Below, piece by piece: positions 1 through 9,200 of a stretch of 64,000 bases of DNA. The stretch's first letter is position 1. Each line of letters opens with the position of its first letter. Under the pieces are notes generated by a model that was not told where the DNA came from, made no database searches, and saw only the letters and a list, made by a program, of their open reading frames with translations. The stretch covers positions 458,051-522,050 of the forward strand of contig NZ_JACAOS010000016.1 of assembly GCF_013386165.1 (NCBI RefSeq). Reading direction: 5' to 3'. The position numbers and the translations under genes are program-made. Source of the stretch: Pseudomonas gingeri. Its GTDB lineage: Bacteria; Pseudomonadota; Gammaproteobacteria; Pseudomonadales; Pseudomonadaceae.

Positions 1-132
1 GGGCTGCAAAAGCAGTCGGACGGCATTTCCCTGTCCGGCTACAACGGCGGCAACAGAAACGACTATCGCGATGAAGAACAGAAAGCACCTGTGCTGGAGC
101 GCTTGAAGCGCTGGGTACAGGGCAACTTTTAA
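1..132 (+). CDS. ftsA: FtsA, C-terminal end (partial)
   Basis: The window opens inside a reading frame (frame 1) giving 43 residues that end in LKRWVQGNF and a TAA stop at 130-132. The basic, tryptophan-containing tail matches the amphipathic membrane-targeting helix that ends FtsA, the actin-like protein that tethers FtsZ rings to the inner membrane. Position 55 bases before ftsZ is the standard dcw-cluster order. The N-terminal part lies outside the window. The assignment rests on the tail motif and the neighbour, since no catalytic domain is visible. Confidence 0.88.
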   Translation, partial: GLQKQSDGISLSGYNGGNRNDYRDEEQKAPVLERLKRWVQGNF

Positions 133-187
133 AGTTTCAAAGCAGTAGAAGTAGGCGAAAAAACTAGAGAATGAAAGGAGAGGGAAC

Positions 188-1381
188 ATGTTCGAACTCG
201 TAGACAACGTCCCACAAAGTCCGGTAATCAAGGTTATCGGCGTAGGCGGCGGCGGCGGCAACGCCGTTAACCACATGGTCAAGAGCAACATTGAAGGCGT
301 CGAGTTCATCTGCGCCAACACTGATGCCCAAGCGCTGAAGAACATTGGCGCGCGGACTATCCTGCAACTGGGTACCGGCGTGACCAAGGGCCTGGGTGCT
401 GGCGCCAATCCGGAGGTCGGTCGTCAGGCCGCTCTGGAAGATCGCGAGCGCATCGCCGAAGTGCTGCAGGGCACCAACATGGTGTTCATCACCACCGGCA
501 TGGGCGGCGGTACCGGTACCGGTGCAGCCCCGATCATTGCCGAAGTGGCCAAGGAAATGGGCATCCTCACCGTTGCGGTGGTGACTCGTCCGTTCCCGTT
601 CGAAGGTCGCAAACGCATGCAGATCGCCGATGAAGGCATCCGCGCGCTGAGCGAAAGCGTCGACTCGTTGATCACCATTCCCAACGAGAAGCTGCTGACC
701 ATCCTGGGTAAAGACGCCAGCCTGCTGTCGGCTTTTGCCAAGGCAGACGATGTACTGGCCGGTGCCGTTCGCGGTATCTCCGACATCATCAAGCGCCCGG
801 GCATGATCAACGTCGACTTCGCCGACGTGCGTACCGTGATGAGCGAAATGGGCATGGCGATGATGGGCACTGGCTGCGCCAGCGGTCCTAACCGTGCACG
901 TGAAGCCACCGAAGCGGCGATTCGCAACCCGCTGCTCGAAGACGTCAACCTGCAAGGTGCACGCGGCATCCTGGTGAACATCACCGCCGGTCCTGACCTG
1001 TCCCTGGGTGAGTACTCCGACGTGGGTAGCATCATCGAAGCCTTCGCGTCCGAGCACGCCATGGTCAAGGTCGGTACCGTTATCGATCCGGACATGCGCG
1101 ACGAGCTGCACGTGACCGTGGTTGCCACCGGTCTGGGTGCGCGTATCGAGAAGCCTGTGAAGGTCATCGACAATACGCTGCAAACCAGCCAATCGGCTGT
1201 CACCCAGACGCAAGCACCCTCGCGTCAGGAACTGCCGTCGGTGAACTACCGTGACCTGGATCGTCCGACCGTCATGCGCAACCAGGCTCAGGCCGGTGCT
1301 GCGACTGCCGCGAAGATGAACCCGCAAGATGACCTGGACTATCTGGATATCCCGGCTTTCCTGCGTCGTCAGGCCGATTGA
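188..1381 (+). CDS. ftsZ: Cell division GTPase FtsZ
   Basis: Tubulin-like GTPase that polymerises into the Z ring at midcell and recruits the divisome. The 397-residue product has the tubulin signature GGGTGTG at about residues 106-112, the N-terminal nucleotide-binding glycine run (VGGGGGNAVNHM, about 19-30), and a variable linker rich in Q, T and A. It ends in the conserved tail DYLDIPAFLRRQAD that binds FtsA and ZipA. The ATG follows a strong GAAAGGAGAGG ribosome site at about 173-184. Length and order (ftsA, ftsZ, lpxC) are normal for Pseudomonas. No oddities seen. Confidence 0.98.
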   Translation: MFELVDNVPQSPVIKVIGVGGGGGNAVNHMVKSNIEGVEFICANTDAQALKNIGARTILQLGTGVTKGLGAGANPEVGRQAALEDRERIAEVLQGTNMVFITTGMGGGTGTGAAPIIAEVAKEMGILTVAVVTRPFPFEGRKRMQIADEGIRALSESVDSLITIPNEKLLTILGKDASLLSAFAKADDVLAGAVRGISDIIKRPGMINVDFADVRTVMSEMGMAMMGTGCASGPNRAREATEAAIRNPLLEDVNLQGARGILVNITAGPDLSLGEYSDVGSIIEAFASEHAMVKVGTVIDPDMRDELHVTVVATGLGARIEKPVKVIDNTLQTSQSAVTQTQAPSRQELPSVNYRDLDRPTVMRNQAQAGAATAAKMNPQDDLDYLDIPAFLRRQAD

Positions 1382-1493
1382 TGGAATGTATCAGGAGTAT
1401 TAGGGTGATTGGTGTTCAGCAAAGGCCTGGTCTGCTATCATCGCCAGCCTTTGTTGATACCTGTTCGCAATTTGCGCTGAAGCGGCCCATGCC

Positions 1494-2405
1494 ATGATTA
1501 AACAACGCACCCTGAAAAATATTATCCGTGCTACAGGTGTCGGCCTGCACTCCGGTGAGAAGGTCTACCTGACCCTCAAGCCAGCGCCTGTGGACACCGG
1601 TATCGTGTTTTGTCGTGCCGACCTCGACCCTGTGGTGCAGATCCCTGCTCGCGCGGAAAATGTTGGCGAAACCACGATGTCGACCACGTTGGTCAACGGT
1701 GACGTCAAGGTGGACACGGTTGAGCACTTGCTCTCGGCCATGGCCGGCCTGGGCATCGATAACGCCTACGTCGAGCTCTCCGCGTCCGAAGTCCCGATCA
1801 TGGATGGTAGCGCTGGACCCTTCGTATTCCTGATTCAATCTGCCGGCCTGGAAGAACAGGACGCAGCCAAGAAGTTCATCCGCATCCTGCGTGAAGTCAC
1901 AGTGGAAGACGGCGACAAGCGCGCCACTTTCGTGCCTTTCGAAGGTTTCAAGGTGAGCTTTGAGATCGATTTCGATCACCCGGTGTTCCGTGACCGCATC
2001 CAGAGTGCCAGCGTGGATTTTTCCAGTACTTCGTTCGTAAAAGAAGTCAGCCGCGCCCGGACCTTTGGTTTCATGAGTGATATCGAGTACCTGCGCAAGC
2101 ACAACCTCGCACTCGGCGGTAGCGTGGAAAACGCCATCGTGGTCGATTCGGACGGTGTACTGAACGAAGACGGCCTTCGTTACGAAGACGAATTCGTCAA
2201 ACACAAGATCCTCGACGCTATTGGTGATCTCTACCTGCTGGGCAATAGCCTGATTGGTGAGTTCAAAGGCTTCAAGTCCGGTCACGCCCTGAACAACCAG
2301 CTTCTGCGTAAGCTCATCGAGCAGAAAGATGCCTGGGAAGTGGTGACCTTCGAAGACGCCAGCACCGCGCCGATCTCTTACATGCGTCCCGTTGCGGCCG
2401 TGTAA
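1494..2405 (+). CDS. lpxC: UDP-3-O-acyl-N-acetylglucosamine deacetylase LpxC
   Basis: Zinc-dependent deacetylase that performs the committed step of lipid A synthesis in the cytoplasm. The 303-residue length equals that of known Pseudomonas LpxC. The zinc ligands are visible: His in VEHLLSAM (about residue 78) and the His/Asp of KHKILDAIGD (about 237 and 241). ATG at 1494 is chosen because MIKQRTLKNIIRATGVGLHSG is the family's usual start. It lies 112 bases after ftsZ, so it may have its own promoter in that gap, and it is closed by a strong terminator. Confidence 0.97.
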   Translation: MIKQRTLKNIIRATGVGLHSGEKVYLTLKPAPVDTGIVFCRADLDPVVQIPARAENVGETTMSTTLVNGDVKVDTVEHLLSAMAGLGIDNAYVELSASEVPIMDGSAGPFVFLIQSAGLEEQDAAKKFIRILREVTVEDGDKRATFVPFEGFKVSFEIDFDHPVFRDRIQSASVDFSSTSFVKEVSRARTFGFMSDIEYLRKHNLALGGSVENAIVVDSDGVLNEDGLRYEDEFVKHKILDAIGDLYLLGNSLIGEFKGFKSGHALNNQLLRKLIEQKDAWEVVTFEDASTAPISYMRPVAAV

Positions 2406-2430
2406 CGACTCTCTCCTTTTGTTGTATTTG

Positions 2431-2456
2431 AAAGCCGCCCTCGGGCGGCTTTTTTT
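2431..2456 (+). terminator. Rho-independent terminator after lpxC
   Basis: The inverted repeat AAAGCCGCCC / GGGCGGCTTT with a short TC loop is followed by a run of seven T. It sits 25 bases after the lpxC stop and closes the ftsA-ftsZ-lpxC transcript. Confidence 0.93.
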
Positions 2457-2522
2457 ATCGCGGCGTTTTTATGCCAGGGTAAGCGCCGGTTTGCCGACAG
2501 GTTGCGGTGAGACGCCGATATT

Positions 2523-2586
2523 GTGGGAGCCGGCTTGCTGGCGATAGGGCACGCGAGGACGCCATCGCCAGCAAGCCGGCTCCTAC
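2523..2586. repeat. REPIN (paired inverted REP elements)
   Basis: Two REP arms face each other: GTGGGAGCCGGCTTGCTGGC from 2523 and its reverse complement ending at 2586, separated by about 14 bases. This is the typical Pseudomonas REPIN arrangement. Its right arm overlaps the end of the diguanylate cyclase gene and supplies that gene's TAG stop codon. Related but not identical arms occur at 19561-19662 and 57240-57328. Confidence 0.93.
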
Positions 2587-4037
2587 AGGGCGGTGTGCAC
2601 TTGGGTCTTGGTATGCACGACTTGGTCGCGGCCATTGTCCTTGGCCTGGTACAGCGCCTGGTCGGCTTCACGCAGCAGTTGCTCCACCGTGCCTTCTGCG
2701 GGCGGGGAGAGGGTGCTGGCACCGATGCTGACGGTGATCGCCAGGCGGTCGCCCTTGAAAGGTGCCTGTGCGGTCATGGCCGTCCTGATCTTCTGCGCGA
2801 GGACCCATGCACCTTGTGCGTCGGTCTCCGGCAACACCACGGCAAACTCTTCGCCGCCATAACGTGCCGCCATGTCGCCTGGGCGCCGGATGCTGGCGTC
2901 AATCACCTGGGCCAACTGTCGCAGGGCCTGATCACCGACCGGATGACCATGGCGGTCGTTGAAGGCCTTGAAGTGATCGGCATCGATCATCAGCAGTGAC
3001 AGCGGCTTGCCGGAGCGCTGCGCCCGCGCCCACTCCTGTGCCAGGACCTGGTCCAGCGCCCGGCGATTGGCCAAGCCGGTCAACGAGTCGGTGGCGGCCA
3101 GTTGCGCCAGTTCCTGCTCGGCCCGTTGCCGCAGGCGCAGCTCCCGCGCCAACAGCCAAGTGAGCCAGAGCAGGCCGAGGCAGAGCACGCCGGTGGCCAG
3201 ACCGATCAGGCGCGTGATGCGTTTCCAGGCGCCATAGACGTCGTCCGCGGACTGCGACACCACTACGATCAGGGGCAGTGTCCCCACCTGGGAAAAGGTA
3301 TAGAGCCGTTCGCGGCCATCGATCCCGGAGGTCGAGGTGAAGCTGCCGTTGCCTTGTTTCAGGATCCGGATGAAGTTGGGGTAGTTGCTGAAGTCCTTGC
3401 CGATCAGTTCGCTGGGCAGTGGCGTTTGCCGGGACAGCAGGGTGCCGTCGGTGCTGACCAGGCTGATGGAGCCGCCTTTGCCGACACTCAGGTTCATGAA
3501 CAGCTCGTCGAAGTAGTCCAGGCGCATCCCGGCGGCGGCCACGCCAAGAAATTCGCCTTCGGCGGAAGTCACCCGGCGGCTGAAACTGATCAGCCAGGGG
3601 TAAGGGGCCCGGCGGGACCTGAACGGGTGGCTGATCATCAGGCTCGGGTCTGGATCGCTCTCGTGGGACTGGAAATACTCGCGATCGGCAAAGTTTTCGG
3701 TCCTCGGGATGAGCGACTGAGAGTCGGCGAGCACATTGCCCAGTCGGTCCAGCAACAGGATGTTGCCCTGGTGCGAGGTGCTTGCGGAACGATCGAAGAA
3801 CGCGAGGTGCCGGACTTCGACGGGCACCGCGAGCAGGTCCTGGCGTTGCGAGGCCTGGATCAGTCCCTGTAGCGCCAGGTCGTAGAGCTCGATGTTACGC
3901 AATACATCGGCGTCGATCAGTTGCACGATATTGCTTGCCGAGCGCGCGGCGGCTTCGGTGGCGCTGCCGCGCTCACGGATCAGCAGGAAGATCACGATGG
4001 CAAGAATGGCGACCACCGTCATCCCGCTGACCAGCAT
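2583..4037 (-). CDS. Membrane diguanylate cyclase with periplasmic Cache sensor
   Basis: Makes cyclic di-GMP from two GTP. Order: TM helix at the N-terminus (IVIFLLIRE), a periplasmic Cache-like region (about 40-260, with FADREYFQSH and AAAGMRLDYFDELF), a second TM helix (about 275-295, VLCLGLLWLTWLLA), and a GGDEF domain. The active site is GGEEF at about 394-398, preceded by an inhibitory RPGD (RxxD) at 385-388, so it should be catalytically active and feedback-inhibited. The start is uncertain: the ATG at 4037 has no ribosome site, and the open frame continues upstream to a stop at 4107-4109 with no ATG, GTG or TTG. The stop codon lies in a REP arm. Confidence 0.9.
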   Translation of the reverse strand: MLVSGMTVVAILAIVIFLLIRERGSATEAAARSASNIVQLIDADVLRNIELYDLALQGLIQASQRQDLLAVPVEVRHLAFFDRSASTSHQGNILLLDRLGNVLADSQSLIPRTENFADREYFQSHESDPDPSLMISHPFRSRRAPYPWLISFSRRVTSAEGEFLGVAAAGMRLDYFDELFMNLSVGKGGSISLVSTDGTLLSRQTPLPSELIGKDFSNYPNFIRILKQGNGSFTSTSGIDGRERLYTFSQVGTLPLIVVVSQSADDVYGAWKRITRLIGLATGVLCLGLLWLTWLLARELRLRQRAEQELAQLAATDSLTGLANRRALDQVLAQEWARAQRSGKPLSLLMIDADHFKAFNDRHGHPVGDQALRQLAQVIDASIRRPGDMAARYGGEEFAVVLPETDAQGAWVLAQKIRTAMTAQAPFKGDRLAITVSIGASTLSPPAEGTVEQLLREADQALYQAKDNGRDQVVHTKTQVHTAL

Positions 4038-4218
4038 CAGCAGGATTTGCGGCTTGGTGGACTTGGCCAGGGGGTGAGAAATGGCTGCACACTCGATTGC
4101 ATGGATTTATTGGCGCATGTATACGGTCCACGCAAGAAAAAGGCCAGTCTCAAGCGACGGGCAAACATTCAATCAAGGTCTTGATGGGTGGGAAAAGGCG
4201 CGGGTGGGGGTAATGACC

Positions 4219-4235
4219 GTTACCAATCCGGTAAC
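4219..4235. promoter_or_regulatory. Perfect inverted repeat GTTACC-N5-GGTAAC
   Basis: GTTACCAATCCGGTAAC sits between the sensor kinase stop (4250) and the diguanylate cyclase start. Both genes are read leftwards, so it lies in the 5' region of the cyclase gene. No T-run follows it on the minus strand, so it looks more like an operator than a terminator. The function is unknown. Confidence 0.35.
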
Positions 4236-4249
4236 AGTGGCCCCACAGT

Positions 4250-5614
4250 TCAGGCCGGCAGATAGATCCCGAAGGTATTGATCCCTTGCGCGCTGCGCAC
4301 GAACACATCGCCGCCATGCATCAGTGCGATGGCCTTGACGATTGCCAGCCCCAGTCCATGGTTGGCGCCACTGTTGCTGCGCGAGGCGTCGACCCGGTAA
4401 AAACGTTCGAACAGCCGCGGAAGGTGTTCGGCGGCAATGGCGTCGCCAGGGTTGGACACGGCAATCGCCACCTGCTCGCCCTGGCGTTCGATGCGCACCA
4501 TGATCGCCTGCCCCGGCGCGGTGTGCTGCACCGCATTGCTCAGCAGGTTGATCAGTGCGCGGCGCAGGTGGGCGATTTCGATGCAGACCTGGGCATCACC
4601 GCTGACCCGCACCTGGACCTGGGCGTCTTCGAGGATGAAATCCAGGTAGTCCAGGGTGGTCGCGACCTCACCGGCCAGCGATGTGCTGATCAGCTTGGTG
4701 GCCTTGCTGCCCTGGTCGGCACTGGCCAGGAACAGCATGTCGTTGATGATCGAACGCAGGCGTTCGAGCTCTTCGAGGTTCGATTGCAGGACCTCGAAAT
4801 AATGCTCGGCCGAGCGACCGCGGGTCAAAGCCACCTGGGTCTGGCCGATCAGGTTGGTCAGCGGCGAACGCAATTCATGGGCGACGTCGGCGTTGAACGA
4901 CTCCAGGCGCGAGTAGGCATGCTCGACGCGTTCCAGGGTCGAGTTGAAGGAGTTGACGAACTGACTCAGCTCCGGTGGCAGCGGTGATAACTGCAGGCGT
5001 CCGGAGAGCCTTGGCGGGGCCAGTTTCTGCGCCTCCTCGGAGAGCTTGATCAGGGGTTTCAGGCCGATCCGCGTCACCCAGTAACCCAGGGCGGAGGCCA
5101 GGGCGATGCCGATGATGGCCAGGCCGATAAGGGCGATCAGCAGGTGATGCTGGGTCTGTCGGAAGGTTTCCGTGTCGATGGCAATCAGAAATTGCAGCGG
5201 CGGCCGCGGTCCCTTGGCCGGCAGGGCATTGGCCAGCACCTTGAACGGGTAGGCGTGCCCCGGCAAGCGCAGGTCGCGCATGCCTTGCGGGCCTTCGGCG
5301 AAGGCGCGGATCAGGGCGTCGGGGGCGCCGTATTCGTAGTGGGCGTCGCCGCTGACCACCCAGAAACGAATGCGCTTGTCCTCTTCGCCCAACTGCTTGA
5401 GCTTGGCGCTGACCTTGGCCCAATGGTCCAGGGTGCTGTCGCGGTTGAGCGAGGACGACAGGACGCTGTAGCGTGCCTCCAGTTCGGCTTCCGGCAGCAG
5501 GCCGAGGCCTTCGCCTACCTGCTGGTAAAGGGCCCAGCCGATCAACAGGAATACCAGCAGCGCCACGCCGCTGAACAGGCCGCTCAGGCGCAGGGCGATG
5601 CTGTTAGTGGGCAC
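4250..5614 (-). CDS. Two-component sensor histidine kinase (heavy-metal sensor type)
   Basis: Inner-membrane kinase partnering the regulator encoded just upstream. Domains: TM1 (about 9-29, LFSGVALLVFLLIGWALY), a periplasmic sensor of roughly 120 residues, TM2 (about 155-175), HAMP, a phospho-acceptor His in DVAHELRSPLTNLIG, and an ATPase with an N-box (NLLSNAVQHT) and GLGLAIVKA. The GTG start at 5614 is chosen because GGAGAG lies 8-12 bases upstream and it overlaps the regulator's stop by 11 bases, a sign of translational coupling. An upstream in-frame extension would run through the regulator gene and reads as non-protein-like. The signal sensed is not known. Confidence 0.88.
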   Translation of the reverse strand: MPTNSIALRLSGLFSGVALLVFLLIGWALYQQVGEGLGLLPEAELEARYSVLSSSLNRDSTLDHWAKVSAKLKQLGEEDKRIRFWVVSGDAHYEYGAPDALIRAFAEGPQGMRDLRLPGHAYPFKVLANALPAKGPRPPLQFLIAIDTETFRQTQHHLLIALIGLAIIGIALASALGYWVTRIGLKPLIKLSEEAQKLAPPRLSGRLQLSPLPPELSQFVNSFNSTLERVEHAYSRLESFNADVAHELRSPLTNLIGQTQVALTRGRSAEHYFEVLQSNLEELERLRSIINDMLFLASADQGSKATKLISTSLAGEVATTLDYLDFILEDAQVQVRVSGDAQVCIEIAHLRRALINLLSNAVQHTAPGQAIMVRIERQGEQVAIAVSNPGDAIAAEHLPRLFERFYRVDASRSNSGANHGLGLAIVKAIALMHGGDVFVRSAQGINTFGIYLPA

Positions 5615-6284
5615 CGCGGCTCTCCAGCACGTAACCCATGCCGCGAATGGTGTGCAGTAGTTTCTGTTCGAAGGGGCCGTCGAGTTTGGCTCGCAGGCGC
5701 TTGATCGCCACTTCGACGACGTTCGCGTCGCTGTCGAAATTGATGTCCCAGACCATCTCGGCAATCGAGGTCTTGGAGAGGATCTCGCCCTGGCGCCGGG
5801 CCAGCACGCTGAGCAACGAGAACTCCTTGGCGGTCAGGTCCAGGCGCACGCCGGCGCGGCTCGCCTTGCGGCTGATCAGGTCGACCCAGAGGTCGGCGAC
5901 ACTGATCTGTACCGGCTCGTGGCCGCCGCCGCTGCGTCGGGTCAGGGCTTGCAGGCGGGCCACCAGTTCGAGGAAGGAAAAAGGTTTGCCGAGGTAATCG
6001 TCGGCGCCCTCGCGCAGGCCGCGAATCCGGTCTTCGACGCGCTCGCGGGCGGTGAGCATGATCACCGGCGTCTGCTTGCGTGCGCGCAGCGCCTTGAGCA
6101 CGCCGAAGCCATCCAGCTCCGGCAGCATCACATCGAGGATGATCACCGCATAGTCGCTTTCCAGCGCCAGGTGCAGGCCGCCGACGCCATCCCGGGCCAG
6201 GTCCACGGTGTAGCCCTGCTCGGTCAGGCCGCGGTGCAGGTAGTCGGCGGTTTTTTCTTCGTCTTCGATAATCAGGACACGCAT
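5604..6284 (-). CDS. OmpR-family response regulator (CopR/CusR type)
   Basis: DNA-binding regulator of 226 residues. The receiver domain (1-115) has the acidic pocket EDEE, a phospho-acceptor Asp in IILDVMLPELDGFGV (about 51) and Lys in LGKPFS. The winged-helix effector (130-226) ends RTIRGMGYVLE. The ATG at 6284 is preferred over a TTG 12 bases upstream because GAGG sits 7 bases before it. It lies 8 bases after the RND pump stop, so pump, regulator and kinase form one operon and the system probably controls its own pump. Pseudomonas aeruginosa PA1435-PA1438 (mexMN plus regulator and sensor) has the same order, as I recall it. Confidence 0.9.
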   Translation of the reverse strand: MRVLIIEDEEKTADYLHRGLTEQGYTVDLARDGVGGLHLALESDYAVIILDVMLPELDGFGVLKALRARKQTPVIMLTARERVEDRIRGLREGADDYLGKPFSFLELVARLQALTRRSGGGHEPVQISVADLWVDLISRKASRAGVRLDLTAKEFSLLSVLARRQGEILSKTSIAEMVWDINFDSDANVVEVAIKRLRAKLDGPFEQKLLHTIRGMGYVLESRGAH

Positions 6285-6292
6285 GGGCCGCC

Positions 6293-9200
6293 TCAAAGAG
6301 TGATCGCCGGCGCTGGCGCCGGTGTCGGCCGATGGAAGAGCCGCTCAAGCCACAAGTATATGACGGGGGTGGTAAATAGCGTCAGTGCTTGACTCACCAG
6401 CAGGCCACCGACCACGGCGATCCCCAGGGGTTGGCGCAACTCGGCACCGGTGCCGTGGCCGAGCATCAGCGGCAGGGCGCCGAGCAGGGCGGCCAGGGTG
6501 GTCATGATGATCGGTCGGAACCGGGTGATACAGGCCTTGTAGATCGCTTCCTCCGGGGACAGCCCGCCACGCTGGGCCTCAAGGGCGAAGTCGATCATCA
6601 GGATGCCGTTCTTCTTCACGATGCCGATCAGCAGCACCAGGCCGATCAGCGCCATGATCGAGAAGTCCTGGCCCAGCAGCCAGAGCATGATCAGCGCACC
6701 GAGGCCGGCGGATGGCAGGGTCGAGATGATCGTCAGCGGGTGCACGAAACTTTCGTAGAGCACCCCGAGGATGATGTACACCGCCACCAGCGCCGCGAGG
6801 ATCAGCCATGGCTGGCTGGCCAGGGAACTCTGGAAGGCCTGGGCCGCGCCCTGGAAGTAACCGTTCACCGAAGCCGGCATGCCGATCTCGTTCTTCGCCT
6901 GGTTGAGCAGCAGCACCGCGTCACCCAGGGCCACGCCGGGGGCCAGGTTGAATGACAGGTTGGCGGCCGGGAACATGCCGTCATGGCTGATGGACAACGG
7001 GCCGCTGGTGGGGACGTCGAAACGCGCCAGGGCCGAGAGCGGGACCATCTCGCCGGTGAGGGGTGAGCGCAGGTAGAAGTAGTTCAGGCTCTCGGCCTTG
7101 CCACGCTGGGCGGCATCCAGTTCGAGGATCACGTTGTACTGGTTGATCTCGGTCTGGTACTCGTTGATCTGTCGTTGGCCGAAGGCGTCGTAGAGGGCCT
7201 CGTCGACGTCACTGGTGGTCAGGCCGAAACGCGCGGCGGCGCTGCGGTCGATGTTGATATGGGTGATGCTGCCGCCCAGTTGCAGATCGTTGGACAGGTC
7301 ACGAAACGCCGGGATAGTCCGCAGTTTTTCCGTCAGGCGCTGGGTCCAGGTGTTGAGGGTATCGCCGTCATTGCTCTTGAGCACGTACTGGTACTGGGCC
7401 CGGCTCGGGCCGGAACTGAGGTTGATGTCCTGGCCGGCGCGCAGGTAAAGCACGATGCCGGGAATTTTCATCAGTTGCGGGCGAATCCGGTCGATGAACG
7501 CGCTGGCCGAGACATCCCGCTGGTCCTGGGGCTTGAGGGCGATCCAGAAACGGCCGTTGGCGATGGTTTGGTTGCTGCCGGAAACGCCCACAGAATGGGA
7601 GAACGCCTGCACGGCCGGGTCGGCCGCGACGATCTCGGCCAGGGCCTTGTGCTTGGCCACCATATCGGCGAAGGATACGTCGGCGGCAGCCTCGGTGGTG
7701 CCGAGGACAAAGCCGGTGTCCTGGATCGGGAAGAAGCCCTTGGGAATGAACACGTAGCCGGCGATGGCCAGGCAGAGGGTCACGCAGAACAGCCCGAACA
7801 TGGTTTTCTGGTGCGCCAGGGCACGACGCAGGTTTCGCTCATAGACCGCCAGCAGGCGTTCGCCGAAACCCGGTTTGGCGTTTTCGTGATGCACGGGCGC
7901 GCGCATGAACAAGGCGGCCAGGGTCGGTGCCAGGGTCAGCGAAACCACCACCGAAATCAGGATGGTCGAGGTGGCCGTCAGGGCGAATTCCTTGAACAAC
8001 CGGCCGACCACGCCGCCCATGAACAGCAGCGGAATAAAGGCGGCAATCAGCGAGAAGCTGATGGAAACCACGGTAAAACCGATTTCCCCGGCCCCCTTGA
8101 TCGCCGCTTCGCGCATGCCGTCGCCGGCCTCGAGATGGCGGTGGATGTTTTCCACCACGACAATCGCGTCGTCCACCACAAAACCCACGGCGATGACGAT
8201 CGCCACCAGGGTCAGGTTGTTCAGGCTGAAGCCCATCACGTACATCAGGGCAAAGCTGGCCACCAGGGACACGCCGAGCACCGAGGAGACGATCAGGGTC
8301 GCCGACAACTGGCGCAGGAACAGCGCCATCACCGCCACCACCAGCAGGATGGCGATCAGCAGGGTCATTTCCACTTCATGCAGCGAGGCGCGGATGGTCT
8401 GGGTCCGGTCGATCAGCACCTTGACCTGCACCGAGGCCGGGAGCATGGCTTCCAGTCCCGGCAGGGCGGCCTGGATACGGTCCACGGTCTCGACGATGTT
8501 GGCCCCCGGCTGACGGGAAATCACCAGGTTGACCCCCGGTTCGTCACCGGACCAGGCCTGCACGTAGGCGTCCTCGGAGCCACGGATGACCCGGGCGACA
8601 TCCTTGAGCTGGACCGGCGCGCCATCCTTGTAGGAAACGATCAACTGGTCGTATTCCTCGGGCTGGAACAACTGGTCGTTGGTCGACAGGGTGGAGATGC
8701 TCGACTTGCCGTACAGCGCGCCCTTGGCCAGGTTGAGGCTGGTTTGCTGGATCGCCTGGCGCACGTCCGCCAGGGTCAGGCCGATGGCCGCCAGCTTGTC
8801 CGCCGAGGCCTGGACCCGGATGGCCGGGCGCTGCTGGCCGGTGATGTTGATCTGGCCGACGCCATCGATCTGGCTGAGCTGGCGGGCCAACAGGGTTTCG
8901 GCGTAGTCACTGAGTTCGGTGCCGGGCATCTGGCTGGAGCTGACACTGAGGATCAGCACCGGACTATCGGCCGGGTTGACTTTGCGCCAGGTCGGCAGGG
9001 TCGGCATGTCCTTGGGCAGCTTGCCCGAGGCGGTGTTGATCGCCGCCTGGACTTCCTGGGCGGCGGTGTCGATGCTTTTGCTGAGGGTGAACTGCAACGT
9101 CAGGGTGGTGGTGCCCAGGGCGCTGCTGGAGGTCATCTGGGTCATGCCGGGGATGGCGCTGAATTGCACCTCCAACGGCGTGGCGACCGAAGACGCCATG

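Noticed and set aside
164..1327. A minus-strand frame covering ftsZ
   Set aside because: Starts and ends within the ftsZ region, no protein signature; shadow of ftsZ.
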